Source of the DNA: Rhynchopus euleeides
Taxonomy: Eukaryota; Euglenozoa; Diplonemea; Diplonemida; Diplonemidae
DNA length: 64,000 nucleotides
Assembly (NCBI GenBank): GCA_963210315.1
Contig: OY723279.1
Coordinates: 1,736,001 to 1,800,000 of the forward strand
Direction: 5' to 3'
Positions 11,903 to 22,466 of this stretch are shown in pieces (position 1 is the first letter of the stretch; the number at the start of each line of letters is the position of its first letter). The translations under genes and the position numbers were made by a program. The notes beneath the pieces are model-generated. The model had not been told where the DNA came from. It ran no database searches and was given only the letters and a program-made list of their open reading frames with translations.

Positions 11903-12677
11903 GAACGATTTGAACGATTTTTGGCCGTGCTCGTAGCATTCCCCGTTGAGGGGGTCGCTATTTCGTGTTCTCCTGGCCGCACGGAGGCATTGCCTTACGT
12001 CGCCTCTTCCTCTTTTCCTTTGGTGGTGTGTTGGTCTGGCACAGAGGGCGGGACCGTGCTGATATGCACAGTGACGACTCTCCCTTTTGTTTTGTGCCCG
12101 CCTCCACCGAGATTCGGCTGATGCCTCTCAGACTGGGGGCGGGCGGTCGCCGACGCTGACGCGCCTGGCGGCCTGTGGAAAGTGACGTGGGGCTGGGATG
12201 GGGGGGGGGGGGGGGTGCTGGGAGGTCGGGCCGAAGCCCTTGTTCTCTGATGATGTTATTTGGTTCACGCGTTCAGGTAGTCCTTCTCGCCGTGCTCCTT
12301 TACCCCTGCCTCGGCCAGGTAGCGCAGCGCCTCCTTGCAGTTGTGCAACAGCAGGTTGTGCACGTTTGTGGCTGTGAGGTGGTGTCGGGCCGACGCTGTC
12401 GCGGGGCAGCCGAAGAAGAGGTGCTTCAGTGAGACCCCAGGCGGGGGGTGGCCCGGCGCATGCTTCAGGCAGGGTTGGCAAGGTGGTTGTGCCGTGCCCG
12501 GGATGTCGTGGTCGTAGACCAGGCGGTGGTGGTCGGCCCGGAGTCGGCGGATGGTGGTTTCCCCTAAGCGGGTGAGTCCCTCCATGCGGAGGTCGGGGCG
12601 TTGCAGTCGCGTCTCCCCGATTCCCGAACGGTACGCGTACACGCTGTCCGTGCGGGGCACCGTTGGTAGCAGAGGTA
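11903..12677 (-). mobile_element. 5'-truncated LINE (non-LTR retrotransposon) fragment
   Basis: A 775-bp insertion flanked by GGTATT on both sides (11897-11902 and 12678-12683); I copy 2 has this site intact. The minus strand encodes at its 5' side (about 12660 to 12265) the C-terminal part of a LINE reverse transcriptase protein. It shows a TIRRLRADHHRL stretch followed by a CQPC and H-x3-F-x-CP zinc-knuckle pattern, as in many LINE ORF2 proteins, and a stop at 12265. About 360 bp of 3' sequence follows and ends in a short ATCGTTCAA tandem tail. The catalytic domain is absent, so it is a dead 5'-truncated copy. Confidence 0.75.
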
Positions 12678-14365
12678 GGTATTACCGTTATCGATAACGG
12701 TATAACGCGGAAAAATAACGTTACCGATTTTCGGATAACGTTATTCGGCCGTTCTGGAACGTTATTAACGGTAAGTTATTTTACCGAAAAAATAACGGTA
12801 TTACCGTTACTGGTAACGCAATAACGCCCGATGTATGTATCAAGTAAAAATACATGTATAATAGTTGACATGCAAGTATTATACTTGTATTTTTACTTGA
12901 TATACATGTATTTTACATGTATATTTCAGGCATATACATGTATTATACATGTATAATAGTTGACATGCAAGTATTATACATGTATAATACATGTATTATA
13001 CTTGTAGTTATACATGTAAAATTTACAAGATCCCACCGTGTAAGCCCGTACAAAACCACATTTTTCAACATACCATCAGAACCGCCCTAATACCTGATCT
13101 GACCCGAAAATCCGACCCATACCCCCCCGGAAACCGTCTGGAGCCCACTTGTGACACCTGATGCGCACTTTTGTGATGATTTTTTGGGGTCCTAAAAAAT
13201 GTACCTCAGTTTCGTACCTTGCCTTTGTACCTGAACCACTCCCGACCGCAGTATTTCGTTCTTTGCAAGGAAAGGGTATCACTACGCTCACCCAGCACGC
13301 CGAGCAACACATGCCGTGTGCCTAGGGCCTCGCAGAGGTGTCAGATGCTGCTGCAGAGGGGTACCTTGCTCGAAAGACGCTCGCCAAACGGGAGATGTGC
13401 GGGGTCCCGGCAGAGAGCGTTGTGGCAGACCTGCGTCAGAAGAAAACGGCACACGACATCCGTGAGGCGACATTATTTCGGGCGCTCCGTCGGGCTGGGT
13501 ACATAGGAGAGCGAGTGGGACGTGGTGACGACAGATATATGCAGTGGTGCATCAACTGCACGCACGTGCGAAAAGCGGCGTTCCTTGCTGGCCAAGAAAG
13601 ATGTCACCTGCACTCCTACTCCTCCCACTCCTCCTGCTCCTACCCCTACACCAACTGATGTGGGCAGTGAGTGATGGCAGCTCCAGAGCAGCAGATGATC
13701 TAGGAAGCGATGAGCGGGTCAGCCGGGCAGACTACCCCAGTCCGTACCGGAAGTACGAAGCGTTGCGGGCCCGCCACCACCGCCTCCAGGAGAGGACCCG
13801 AGGATTAAGAGTAGGGTTGTACAACGCCAGGGGAGAGTATTCCCCTGGCGTTGAGACATCCCTGACGATCTTGCGGTCGCACTGTGGGGGTTGAGTCGGC
13901 AGGCAGATGCCTATCCAATGACTTTGTTGAGTCCTCACATGGTACACTCTCATACGTGCTGTTGAGACTGCGTGGTGTACTACACCCAGAAGGTGGCTGA
14001 ACTCATTCAGCTGGCGCAACAACACAACATTCCCACCAATCAGGTACAAGAAAGACCTTGCCGAGGCACTGGGGAGGCAACATCGTGCCACCTGAGCCGG
14101 AACCACCGCAGAAAAGGCAAAGAACGAAATATTGCGGTCGGGAGTGGTTCAGGTACAAAGGCAAGGTACGAAACTGAGGTACATTTTTTAGGACCCCAAA
14201 AAATCATCACAAAAGTGCGCATCAGGTGTCACAAGTGGGCTCCAGACGGTTTCCGGGGGGGTATGGGTCGGATTTTCGGGTCAGATCAGGTATTAGGGCG
14301 GTTCTGATGGTATGTTGAAATTTTTGGTATTTGTACGTTTTTAGGGGGGCTTATGACCCCCCCTA

Positions 14366-14502
14366 CCCCCCCCCCCCCCGTTCTCTTCATGCCCTTGCCA
14401 TGGAATCAATCGACCCCTCTACACCGCTCCACCCCTCCGCTCCCACCCCACCCCCCACCCATGTTCACGAGTTTCAGAGTGTATGCCCATCCCTCCAAGC
14501 AT
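14366..14502. other. C run and short spacer
   Basis: Fourteen C after the TA at element H's right end, then C-rich sequence. Nothing coding. Confidence 0.7.
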
Positions 14503-14723
14503 AGCTCTCAGTGACGCGGTCAAATTGACTGACTGACTCTGATTGACACTGACCGAAAAGTTGTCCGGGGGCTTTTTTCCTGACTGACTCCGACTGACTC
14601 TGACCCACAGACAACTTCTGGGTCAGAGTCAGTCGGAGTCAGTCGGTACAATAGCCCCCAGACAACTTTTTGGTCAGTGTCAGTCAGAGTCAGTCAGTCA
14701 ATTTGACCAAGTCACTGAGAGCT
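14503..14723. repeat. foldback (hairpin) element of TGACTGAC words
   Basis: A 221-bp imperfect palindrome. AGCTCTCAGTGAC at 14503 pairs with GTCACTGAGAGCT at 14711-14723. Inside, TGACTGACTCTGA words, GACAACTT and a GGGGGC tip pair across a short centre near 14610. It behaves like a foldback MITE. No clear target duplication is visible. Confidence 0.8.
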
Positions 14724-15568
14724 GTGCTCCAGGTGATGGTTTGAGCACATTTTTGGTGGAAGCGATCAATGCAAAATCATCTGAAAGGAAGACTCCAGAG
14801 ACTGCTGCTGTATTTTGAGCACCACCACCACCGCCCCCTTCCCCCCCGACCCCCCAATCCCCGAATCCCCTCAACACCTTCATCCCTCCCACCCTACTCC
14901 CCTACTCCCCTGCAAACTGGAGAATAGCACCGAGGCCATGTTGGGACCTTGCGTTGCAGCACTGCGAAATCAAGATCCAAACTCTTGCCTGTCGCTGCGT
15001 GCTGGGAGGCATCGCAGGCCCAACCGCTGCACCCTCTGCTGGGAACACCCGCTCGTCGTCACCCGCAGTCGCACCCTGGCTCCCCTTCCCCATCTCCCAC
15101 CCACACCCCCCCGCTCCTTTGATTGCACGCGTCGGGAGCAAAAGTGCCGCTTTCCGTCAGGACTCACTCACCCCCTCATCACACCCAACCCACCTTGCGC
15201 CCCCCCCGCACCCCTCACACCCTCACACAGGCGAGGGGGTGCTGTGGAGGCTGCACCCAGCCCCCCCCCCCCCCCCCCCCCCCCCCCGCCACCACCACCA
15301 CCACCCACACCCACACCCCACATCCCCACAACACACGCAGCCTGCTTTTCTTCTGTGGCGGAGGAAGGCAGAGCGGGAAAAGGGGACGGCGGCGTGGTGT
15401 GTGCTGCACACAGCGCTTCGTTTTCTGCCTGGCGACACACCCTCCTGGAGGGGCGGTGACAAACAGCCGGGGGGCGGCTGTCCGTTGGTGCTCTCTGTTG
15501 GCGTGGGGAGGAGTGTGTCAGAGAGTTGGGTGGCACCGTGAGGGCAGTCCCTCCGGGTGTGGGTGAAG
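14724..15568. other. region upstream of SmB
   Basis: C-rich low-complexity sequence with a C run of about 30 bases at 15260-15290 followed by CCACCACC repeats. Long open frames in several frames reflect base composition. No defined promoter element can be named. The 5' UTR of the SmB gene must lie in the last part. Confidence 0.5.
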
Positions 15569-17339
15569 ATGGCGTCCGGAATGTCGCGGAAATCGCGGCT
15601 ATTTAACCTCATCAACTCGGAGGTGGAGGCAACCCTGAACACGGGCCGTGTGATCCGCGGTACGTTTGTCGCCTACGACAAGGTATGTTTCTCAAGCTAT
15701 GATTCTTGGGGGTTTTTCTTGGGGGCTTCGCTAGCTAACGCTCTGTCAAACTGTGCCAGTCGTATCCCCGATTAAAATTTACAATGTGGTGTGATCCTGG
15801 AACCCCCCCAGATCTGGCACAGAACTGGCACAGAACCCCTCGATGATCCACCATAATATCGTAGTGGGGGATCTTCGCTCTGTGTCACTGTGTGTGTCAA
15901 ACTGTGTCACGTTGCAGCTAGAGTGCTGTGAGGCGGTTCACCCTTCCTCACTTCTCTGCATTTCTGAGCGAAGGCCCCCCCTTGTGTTAGTGTTCCCTGC
16001 AGCTCATACACACCCAAAGTTGTGAATTTAGGGGAGGGGTGGGGGGGTAGGGGGGGAAGGTGCTGTTGTGACGACCCCTGCTTGCCTTTTCTGGCGCCCG
16101 CCTCCACACCACGGCATTGGCACACACCACCCCGACAGGACCTCAATATTGTGCTGGGCGACGCAGTCGAGTCTCGAACCAAAAAATGGAAGACGGGGTC
16201 CGAAGAGGTGTCGCGGGATCTCGGGCTGATCCTGCTGAGGGGTGAGAACGTGACGCACCTCGTCGTTACGCAGGGCCTGACGGGGAAGCCGCCTGCGTCA
16301 TACCAGGAGGCGAAGACAAATCTCTGCCTGAAGGGCGAGGGGTCTGGTATGTGAATCGCTTTTCGATGTGGCTTCGGCACATCGAAGCAAAGGGTTTGGG
16401 GGGGGCGGCGTGATATTTTCGGGAAGAACCCGCAATTGTGTGGAGCGACACTGTGTGGGGCACAGCAAACATGTGAACTCACGCTCGGTCTGCAACCGGT
16501 ATTTCTGTGATGCACAATCAACCACATCACTTTCACTGCTCTCTTTTGGGCAACACACACACACGCCCCACAACCTTGTCTCACAGGTGTTGCTGCGGGA
16601 CGCGCGCTTCCCATGCGGCCACGCGGGCCGCCCCCCATGGCAGCAGGACGCGGACTGCCTGCAGCAGCCCTCGGAAACACGGCCGGTGCACCGCTGCGGC
16701 CGCAAGCGCCTCTTCCTCCCAACATGCCGATGCCCTCGGGCTTCATGCCACCCCCGGGTATGCACGCGTTGCCGAAGCACGCACACGCCAGCCTGTGCTG
16801 CCAGCTGCTCAGCCCGCGCTCTCTTTTTCAAAATCCAAAAGGGATTGCCGGGTTTCTTTTGTTTTGCTTGTGCAACCGGGAAAAATCCAACCCCCCAAAA
16901 AAAACCCCCCCCCCCCCTCCTCCTCACCAGCTCCCTACCCCCCCAGGGCTCGGAAGGGATCACATGCCGCCAACTCCTGGCTCCTGTTTAATCCACCCCC
17001 CACCCCACAGGCCTCCAACAAGGGATGCCCGTCCCGCCTCCCGGCGCGATGCCCCCCGGGTTCCAACCGCCCCCAGGCATGCCGTTCCCAGGCGCACCCG
17101 CAGGCGCCGCTGGGGTGCCTGTGCCGCCATCCATGCCTCCCATGCCTGGCATGCCGATGCCTCCCGGCGTCATGCCCGGGCAGTTCCCTGGCATGCCGCC
17201 CCCGGGCATGCCGGGCTTCATGCCCCCGGTGGGCCCCCCTGGTGGCATCCCGATCCCGCATGCCGCGGGGGGCGTGCAGCCGCCGCCGCCCATGCCGTTC
17301 TACCCCGGGCAGATGCCGCCGCCACCACCTCCGCAGTAG
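15569..17339 (+). CDS. SNRPB: small nuclear ribonucleoprotein SmB/B'
   Basis: Four exons: 15569-15682, 16139-16346, 16587-16757 and 17011-17339 (273 residues; metazoan SmB is about 240). All introns are GT-AG with GTATG donors. SmB is one of seven Sm proteins that form the ring on U1, U2, U4 and U5 snRNA in the spliceosome. The Sm1 motif spans residues about 12-50, with NTGRVIRGTFVAYDK just before intron 1. Sm2 is at about 67-82 (GLILLRGENVTHLVV), separated by a charged linker as in SmB. The tail is rich in Gly/Arg and then proline, with repeated PPPGM and MPPG words, the usual SmB tail. The ATG at 15581 (MSRKS) is an alternative start. Reading phase is preserved at each junction (0, 1, 1). 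TGTAA, a possible polyadenylation signal, lies about 60 bp past the stop. Confidence 0.93.
15864..15983 (+). mobile_element. MITE L, copy 1, in SmB intron 1
   Basis: Ends GTGGGGGATCTTCGCTC and GAGCGAAGGCCCCCC (inverted), 120 bp. The interior TTCTCTGCATTTCTGAGCG is shared with copy 2 at 22022-22138 in the opposite orientation. No coding capacity. Confidence 0.75.
16826..16885 (+). repeat. dispersed 55-60 bp repeat in SmB intron 3
   Basis: Contains GGATTGCCGGGTTTCTTTTG followed by a T-rich stretch and TGTGCAACCGG. Its reverse complement is at 4400-4462. Nothing marks its ends. Confidence 0.75.
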
Positions 17340-19105
17340 CGTGTGGAGGGGTGTGGGGTGTTGGGGGGAGTGGGGGTGGAAGCGGAAGCGGAAGTGGGTG
17401 GTGTAACTAGGTGTTGGGTGGGGGGGGGGGGGAGGGGGGGGGGTTAGTCTGACAAAACACGATGCGACTCAACGGGGTAGGGGGGGTGGGGGGGGGGAGG
17501 GGGGTGAGAGAGGGAGGGGGGGGGAGGAGGAGGGGGTGGTGTGTTGGCGGGAACACTGCGCTACCATTGTCCGGCCTCCTATCCCCTCCCCTTCCCCACC
17601 CCTGCTGTGATGGGACAGGATGTCTTTTCCTGTGCGTGTGTGTGTGGGGGGGAGGGGAGGGGGGTTTTGTGTGTGTGTGTGTCTGCTGCAGTGAGGATCG
17701 CATCGCATCAAGTGCAGGGGGGGGGGTGGGGGGGTGGGTGGTGAGGGGTGTGTGTGTGTGCGCGCGTTTCACCACTCCTCCGGGAAAAAAAAAGAAATGG
17801 GATTTGTTGCGCACGCGCCCCACACGGTCTGATTCACAAGACTCACACACTGCAAGGAAATGCATGCCACTCCGCTGTTTTGGAGAGTGGCCATCGTTTT
17901 GCCACTTTAGCCAAACGGGGGCATGTGAGCCGGCAGGGCTGTTTCTGTGTGTTGCGGGCAGCATAAAAAGTCTTTGCATTGAGGATTGCGCAAGCCCCCA
18001 TCCCCGCCTGTGTGGTGGGTGGGGGGTGGTGGTGGTCAGGCTTTGCCCTGCAGTGCAGGGAACTATCGGATCGCTTTCGGCACATGTCATTAGAGACGTG
18101 GAGAAGGAAGGGGGAGGAGGTTTTGTGGTGGTGGAAAAACGCACACACACACACCCAGCCGGAAGAGGGTGGCGCGTGTTGCTGGAGGGAGGGTATTGGC
18201 AGCACACACCCCCACCCACCCCCCACGCGCTGTAACGCGTTGTGCCAAGTTGGCCTGCCTGTTGTTGCCGGAGGGGAAGGGGTGCAGTGTTCCAATGCAA
18301 TGCAATCACTCGAAGGCTGCCACAATGCTGTGCCCCCTCCCCAGCCCGATGGTTCCCACAGCAGAACCCCGAATAGCACACCAGAGACCACCCTGCCGTT
18401 CGCATTGGCGTGGTCTCCGGTGGTAGTGTGCATTGTCTTGCAAACTCATCAGAAGAAGCGCCTTGTGTGTTGATGTGTATCATGCAGAAGGCATAGTGGA
18501 GGTCATATCAAGAGCAAGTGCTCGGTGTGTGTCTACACTAATACAAAAAGATTCACGTGCCCCAGATTAGGGGACCGCCCTTCGTGCAACAGGCAGTGCA
18601 ACATGCTGTACTGCACGCCCTGCCCGTTGTGCAGGTCCTTGAGCGTGATGCTTGAGGGCACAGCACAGGGGTGTCGTCGCGATCATACACGCCCTGCGTA
18701 CGAATACAGGCGAGCCTGTAGGCGTTCATCGAGGCACACCCTGTGATTCATTCACACTCACGGTTCAGTAGCCCAGGATGATCTCGTCCACAATGTGGTA
18801 CACCTCCTCGAACGCAGCAAGTATGGTCCGTGCGGGCACGGAGAAAGGGGAGGGGGGAGGGCACGGTAGTCCCCGGCGGCCGGTACCTCGCCCAAGAGGC
18901 CCACTCGGATGCGTATCTTGCAGAAGGCTCCGTGTCAGTTTTGTGATAAGTATAAAAGAGAGGCACGCGGCAACACCTTCCTACCCACCCCCACACCACC
19001 GCCCGCCACTCTAGGAGCAGGGTCGGCAGGGGGTTGTGGTGAGCTTTCCTGCGAACAGAGGCAGGGCCTGTTCCCACGACCACCCCTCCCCCCGCGGTCT
19101 CCACC
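17340..19105. other. G-rich spacer between SmB and the thioredoxin-like gene
   Basis: 17415-17530 is almost pure G runs on the plus strand, strongly quadruplex-prone, directly 3' of SmB. More G/T-rich simple sequence follows to about 17770, and mixed sequence to 19105. Short coding-like traces occur on the minus strand (18765-18830 and about 18560-18720) but no gene can be built. A copy of the dispersed 40-bp motif is at 18520-18559. The end of this stretch must contain the promoter of the gene starting at 19106. Confidence 0.55.
18520..18559 (+). repeat. dispersed 40-bp motif, copy 2
   Basis: GTGCTCGGTGTGTGTCTACA followed by an A-rich part and GATTCACGTG. It is diverged from the copy at 2933. 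Confidence 0.5.
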
Positions 19106-19794
19106 ATGTCGACCTTTGAGTTCATGCAGCGGCTGTTCCCGCCGGGGAGCGTGTCGCCCGACATCAGCAAGGAGGAGTTCTCGAAGGAGTTCGAGCGGCG
19201 GCTGGAGAAGCTGGAGAACTCCGGGTTCCTGGAGGAGAACGGGCTCCCCAAGATCGAGGGGGAGGACGAGCTGGCACGCAAGCTGGCGTACCACAAGCAG
19301 AGGCAGGAGCTGGTGGTGATCAAGTATTGGAAGCGGGGGTGCATCCCGTGCCTTTCGAAGGCGGAGATGTTCAAAGAGGTGGAGCGCTGGATGCTGACGG
19401 AGAAGCCGCAGTCGGTGTTCTACTCCATCGACATCCGGCATCCCCTGAACAGGGACCTTGCGGTATGACGGTTGGGGTTGGGTTGTTGGCAGTGCCTTCT
19501 ATTCTGTGTCACACTGTGTCACGCTGTGTCGTAGCTTGCCGCCGATGGTGATGTGGGGCAGTTTCATTTCACCAGATTCATTGCAGAGCAACGCTACACA
19601 CTCACCCACAAATGCCACAGGACCGGCAGCTTGTCGACGGCACGCCCTCCATACAAAAGTACTGGGGTGGGCGCCAGGTTGGTGGCGAAGTGCGGGTGAA
19701 CGACCAGCCTTCCTTGATGAAGAACATCATGTCCACCGTGGCGCAGTGCATGGAGAACTCGTGCCCCCGCAGCCCTGACCCTGAGTACCAGTGA
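19106..19794 (+). CDS. thioredoxin-fold protein with CIPC active site
   Basis: Two exons, 19106-19462 and 19621-19794 (176 residues, phase 0 junction, GTATG donor). The N-terminal 60 residues are charged and helical. The thioredoxin fold follows: LVVIKYWKRGCIPC gives the beta strand and redox motif with Cys79 and Cys82. A second strand is SVFYSIDI, and after the intron comes VDGTPSIQKYWGG with the conserved cis-proline (Pro128), then GGEVRV. The C-terminal helix ends in CMENSCPRSPDPEYQ. CIPC differs from the classical CGPC, which fits a divergent thioredoxin-like protein rather than a housekeeping thioredoxin. There is no signal peptide, so it is probably cytosolic. An alternative 3' acceptor at 19629 would remove three residues before LVDGTPS. 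The substrate is unknown. Confidence 0.82.
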
Positions 19795-20876
19795 GGGTCG
19801 CCGTGCAGCGGCTCCTCGACACGGGTGGGTTGCGGCCCAACACCCGAGACACCCTTGGATTGGCAATGCCGGGTTCGGACGATTTGAATTCCCCTTGAAG
19901 GTGCTCCAAAGCACCCCCACGCGGGACGGGGTTGGCGGGGCAGACTGCTTCGGATTCTTCTGGACACACGATGAGTTGTGTGACGTGGGAGTGCCCATTA
20001 TGCAACAGCGACAACGGCTCTGCTAACCGAGCTTGAGACGCGCAACGTTTCGGACGTGCCGTTTTTGGTCGAACGCGCAAATCACCCTCTCGGGAAAGAG
20101 GTGTGGTGTGCACACGTTGGCGAAACAAACGCATTACGCATCCCTCTTTTGGCCTTGACCAGCCCTTCCTTTTGCTTGATTGGGCTTCATTTTGAGTGAA
20201 CGGGAGACGCCGCGAGACGCCGAAGCAGCTCTCCCACCCTTCTGCCCCTCTCTCTGAGACTCTCACATCGTTAGCATCGAACTTGCTGGTTCGCTATACG
20301 CCACCACCCCTCCCCTGAATGGGGGGCGGCACACCCTACCCCCTGCATGCATGTGCTAGAGGAGAGCGGGAGGGGCGGGGGGGGCGGGTGAAGGTGTGGA
20401 GGGAAGTGTGTGGGATGGCAATATCGAGAAAGCAGCTCCTTGCAGTTGGGCCACACAGACAGGTCATCGGCTCGGACAAAATGTCCGGCTTCTGCTGGCT
20501 GTGATGGCGAGGCCGGCTTGCGCATGCAAGTGGGTGAGGTGGTAAGGTGGTGAGGCGGCACAGGATGCCGGGTCGAATTGGATGAAGTGGGGGAGGGGGA
20601 GGGGGGGGGGGGGAGTGCCAAGTGTAGTGCACAGCCGCACACAGCGTCACGGCGACGCACGCGCCTTGGCAACACATCTGAAAGACACCGTCCCGACCAC
20701 CCCCACCCCCCCCCCCCCCCTCTCCAAGCCCCCCTCCCATCGTGCATTGATCTGCCTTGCACAACATATCTGGTGGAGTGACTACAAAAAGGGCTAACAT
20801 TTCAAGAAGGTGCTAGGTGACTTACTTCCCCATTCACTCTCGACGATCAAACCCCCCCCCCCCCCATCTCCAAGCC
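19795..20876. other. spacer, no gene seen
   Basis: Mixed and G/C-run-rich sequence with no recognised gene. It ends with a C run at 20852-20865 and the 9-bp sequence that flanks the J composite. Confidence 0.6.
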
Positions 20877-20885
20877 CCCCGCGCG

Positions 20886-21540
20886 CAGGCATGTCGCTAA
20901 GCGTCGACCGTCGACCCAGTGATTTTGGGTTTCCCCCCCCATAAAAAAGCGTCGACCCAGCGTCGACCCAGTGGACTGGGTTGACGCTTGGTCGAGGCTT
21001 GGAGCGTCGACCCAGTGGAACTGGGTTGCCATTCAAGCCTGGACCAAGCGTCAACCCATTTATTACACTGGGTCGACGCTCACCAAGCGTCGACCAAGCG
21101 TCAACCCACTTTCACTGGGTCGACGTCGAAGAGAGTATGGGTTTGCAGGAACAGATGCTCACTACCGTGGCCTCCGGCGGCTGGGGGGCTCTGCCCCCCA
21201 GACCCCCCATCTCGCGTGCCCGTCTCGTAACCAAGTCCTTGCGCTTTGACGGCCGTGGCATATCAGGGGGCAGCGTCGAAATCATGGTCCCGAAAGCCAT
21301 TTTTTGGTTTCCTCCGGCACCCGACGGCGCGAGCGGGAGAGGAACCACGGAAGGAACCCAGCGCCTCACACCGTGCCCACCTAGTGGTCCACCGGTGGGA
21401 AAATTTGGCAACAACACGAGCGCGCGCGAAGCGCGCGCGAGAAAAATTGACCCCTAGTGTTTTCCCCCCTGATCCCCCCCCCCAAAACAGGAGCGTCAAC
21501 CCACCAAATCTCCAAAATCGAAAAGTTAGCGACAGGCCTG
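20886..21540 (+). mobile_element. element J, copy 1
   Basis: Tips CAGGCATGTCGCTAA and TTAGCGACAGGCCTG (inverted). The left half is an array of GTCGAC-containing words (GCGTCGACCCAGTG and inverse), typical of subterminal transposase-binding arrays. It then has one GC-rich hairpin cassette (21161-21208) and a conserved non-coding right half with a GCGCGCGAAGCGCGCGC palindrome near 21420. It is 655 bp and has no transposase. Confidence 0.82.
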
Positions 21541-22021
21541 ACCCCCCCCCCCCAGTAACGTTTGTGAGTGGATCATCGTCTGTGTGAGACGGAGGGTCAA
21601 GGTCACAGAGATAAGGCGCTCGGCGCGTTTGCCATATGCCCCCCCCCCCCCCCCCACTTGGTGCACCCCCCTCAGACGCCGGGTGTGTGCAATGCCAGCC
21701 GTGTCAGAGACCTGTTCCTTATGGCCTTCCTCCCTCACCCCATCAGGGATTCAACGCCCCTGCCGTGCATCGCGTGACGTTTCTTTAAAACCTACCTTTT
21801 GTTGATGTGTGTGCGCTCAACGAAAAGTAGCCCGGATCAGCCCCCTTTTCTTTTTGCAGCTGCTGGGCAGGGTGGTTCTCTTCTTATAGCGAAAGGAGTG
21901 CGATTTTCTAGAGGGAGCCTTTTTCTACCGAGCCTTCGCTCAGTAGTGCAGAAAAGTGGCCCGCCCTCACAAAAAGGGGGGAGGGCAATCCTGATACAGT
22001 TTGACACAGAGCGAAGGTCCC

Positions 22022-22138
22022 CAGTGGGGGTCTTCGCTCAGAAATGCAGAGAAGTGAGGAGTGGTGAACCGCCTCACAACACTGGCTGCAAAGTGACACA
22101 GTTTGACACACAGTGGCACAGAGCGAAGGCCCCCAGTG
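22022..22138 (-). mobile_element. MITE L, copy 2
   Basis: Ends CAGTGGGGGTCTTCGCTC and GAGCGAAGGCCCCCAGTG, perfect over most of 17 bp and about 117 bp long. It is inverted relative to the copy in SmB intron 1. Confidence 0.78.
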
Positions 22139-22335
22139 AGCTCTTTTTTTTTTCCCTTCAAAACTTTGCGTCTGCAAATCAGAAACGGGGGGGGAGAAGA
22201 ACCAGCGGGTATCCATCGATCGCAAGAGCACCCCACACGGCGCCTGCATGATCTGCAGAGCGAGTTTCCTGCGTTCCAAAAAGCGCCCTATCACTTCACA
22301 GCTACAACCGCTCTGATGAATTTCCTTTGTTTGTT

Positions 22336-22466
22336 GCGTTGACGCTTCTACACACAAACCCTGAAATGATAATCGCACCCTGAGCCTGATGAAGGGTGGG
22401 GTTAGTGTATAGAGCACGTTTGGTTGCAGCTGTGGTGGGGCGCTTTCCGCTCACACGAGTGTGCTT
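22336..22466 (+). repeat. dispersed repeat S, subfamily b, copy 1
   Basis: Starts GCGTTGACGCTTCTACACAC and contains CCTGATGAAGGGTGGGGTT and AGAGCACGTTTGG. It ends near CACACGAGTGTGC, a short palindrome. It matches 41897-42031 almost base for base and subfamily a more loosely. Confidence 0.82.

Larger units (their letters stand above)
9443..12837 (+). mobile_element. element I, copy 1, inserted in G and itself interrupted
   Basis: Ends CATACATTGGGCGTTATT and the inverse (ending ATGTATG), with about 50-bp TIRs built on a CGTTACCAGTAACGG palindrome. The sequence TATCAA flanks both ends (9437-9442 and 12838-12843) and reads once in the uninterrupted G pattern at 9100, so it is the target duplication. 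Total length is 3,395 bp. Removing the MITE plus its 8-bp duplication (586) and the LINE fragment plus 6 bp (781) leaves 2,028 bp, exactly the length of copy 2 at 33525-35552. No transposase is recognised; a 283-codon frame (10177-11028) persists in both copies but resembles no protein I know. Confidence 0.88.
8967..13040. mobile_element. element G, palindrome-rich foldback transposon inserted in H
   Basis: Ends are CACGGTGGGATCTTGTAAA on the left and its inverse on the right at 13022-13040. A TA lies on each side (8965-8966 and 13041-13042), matching the single TA expected in uninterrupted H. Without element I, G is about 670 bp and consists almost wholly of TACATGTA, TACTTGTA and TTGCATG words arranged as nested palindromes. 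It has no coding capacity. Confidence 0.85.
8955..14363. mobile_element. element H, TIR DNA transposon, interrupted by G
   Basis: Both ends read GGGGGGGTCATAAGCCC inward once the G insertion is ignored: 8955-8966 continuing at 13041 on the left, and the inverse ending at 14363 on the right. TIRs run about 230-250 bp (13041-13265 against 14120-14363). A TA lies outside each end (8953-8954 and 14364-14365). Without the insertion H is about 1.33 kb. The core (13320-14110) contains short open frames, one with a helix-turn-helix-like stretch over 13450-13570, but nothing I can call a transposase. The tip resembles that of family ABCD (TAGGGGGGGTCAWA). Confidence 0.85.
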
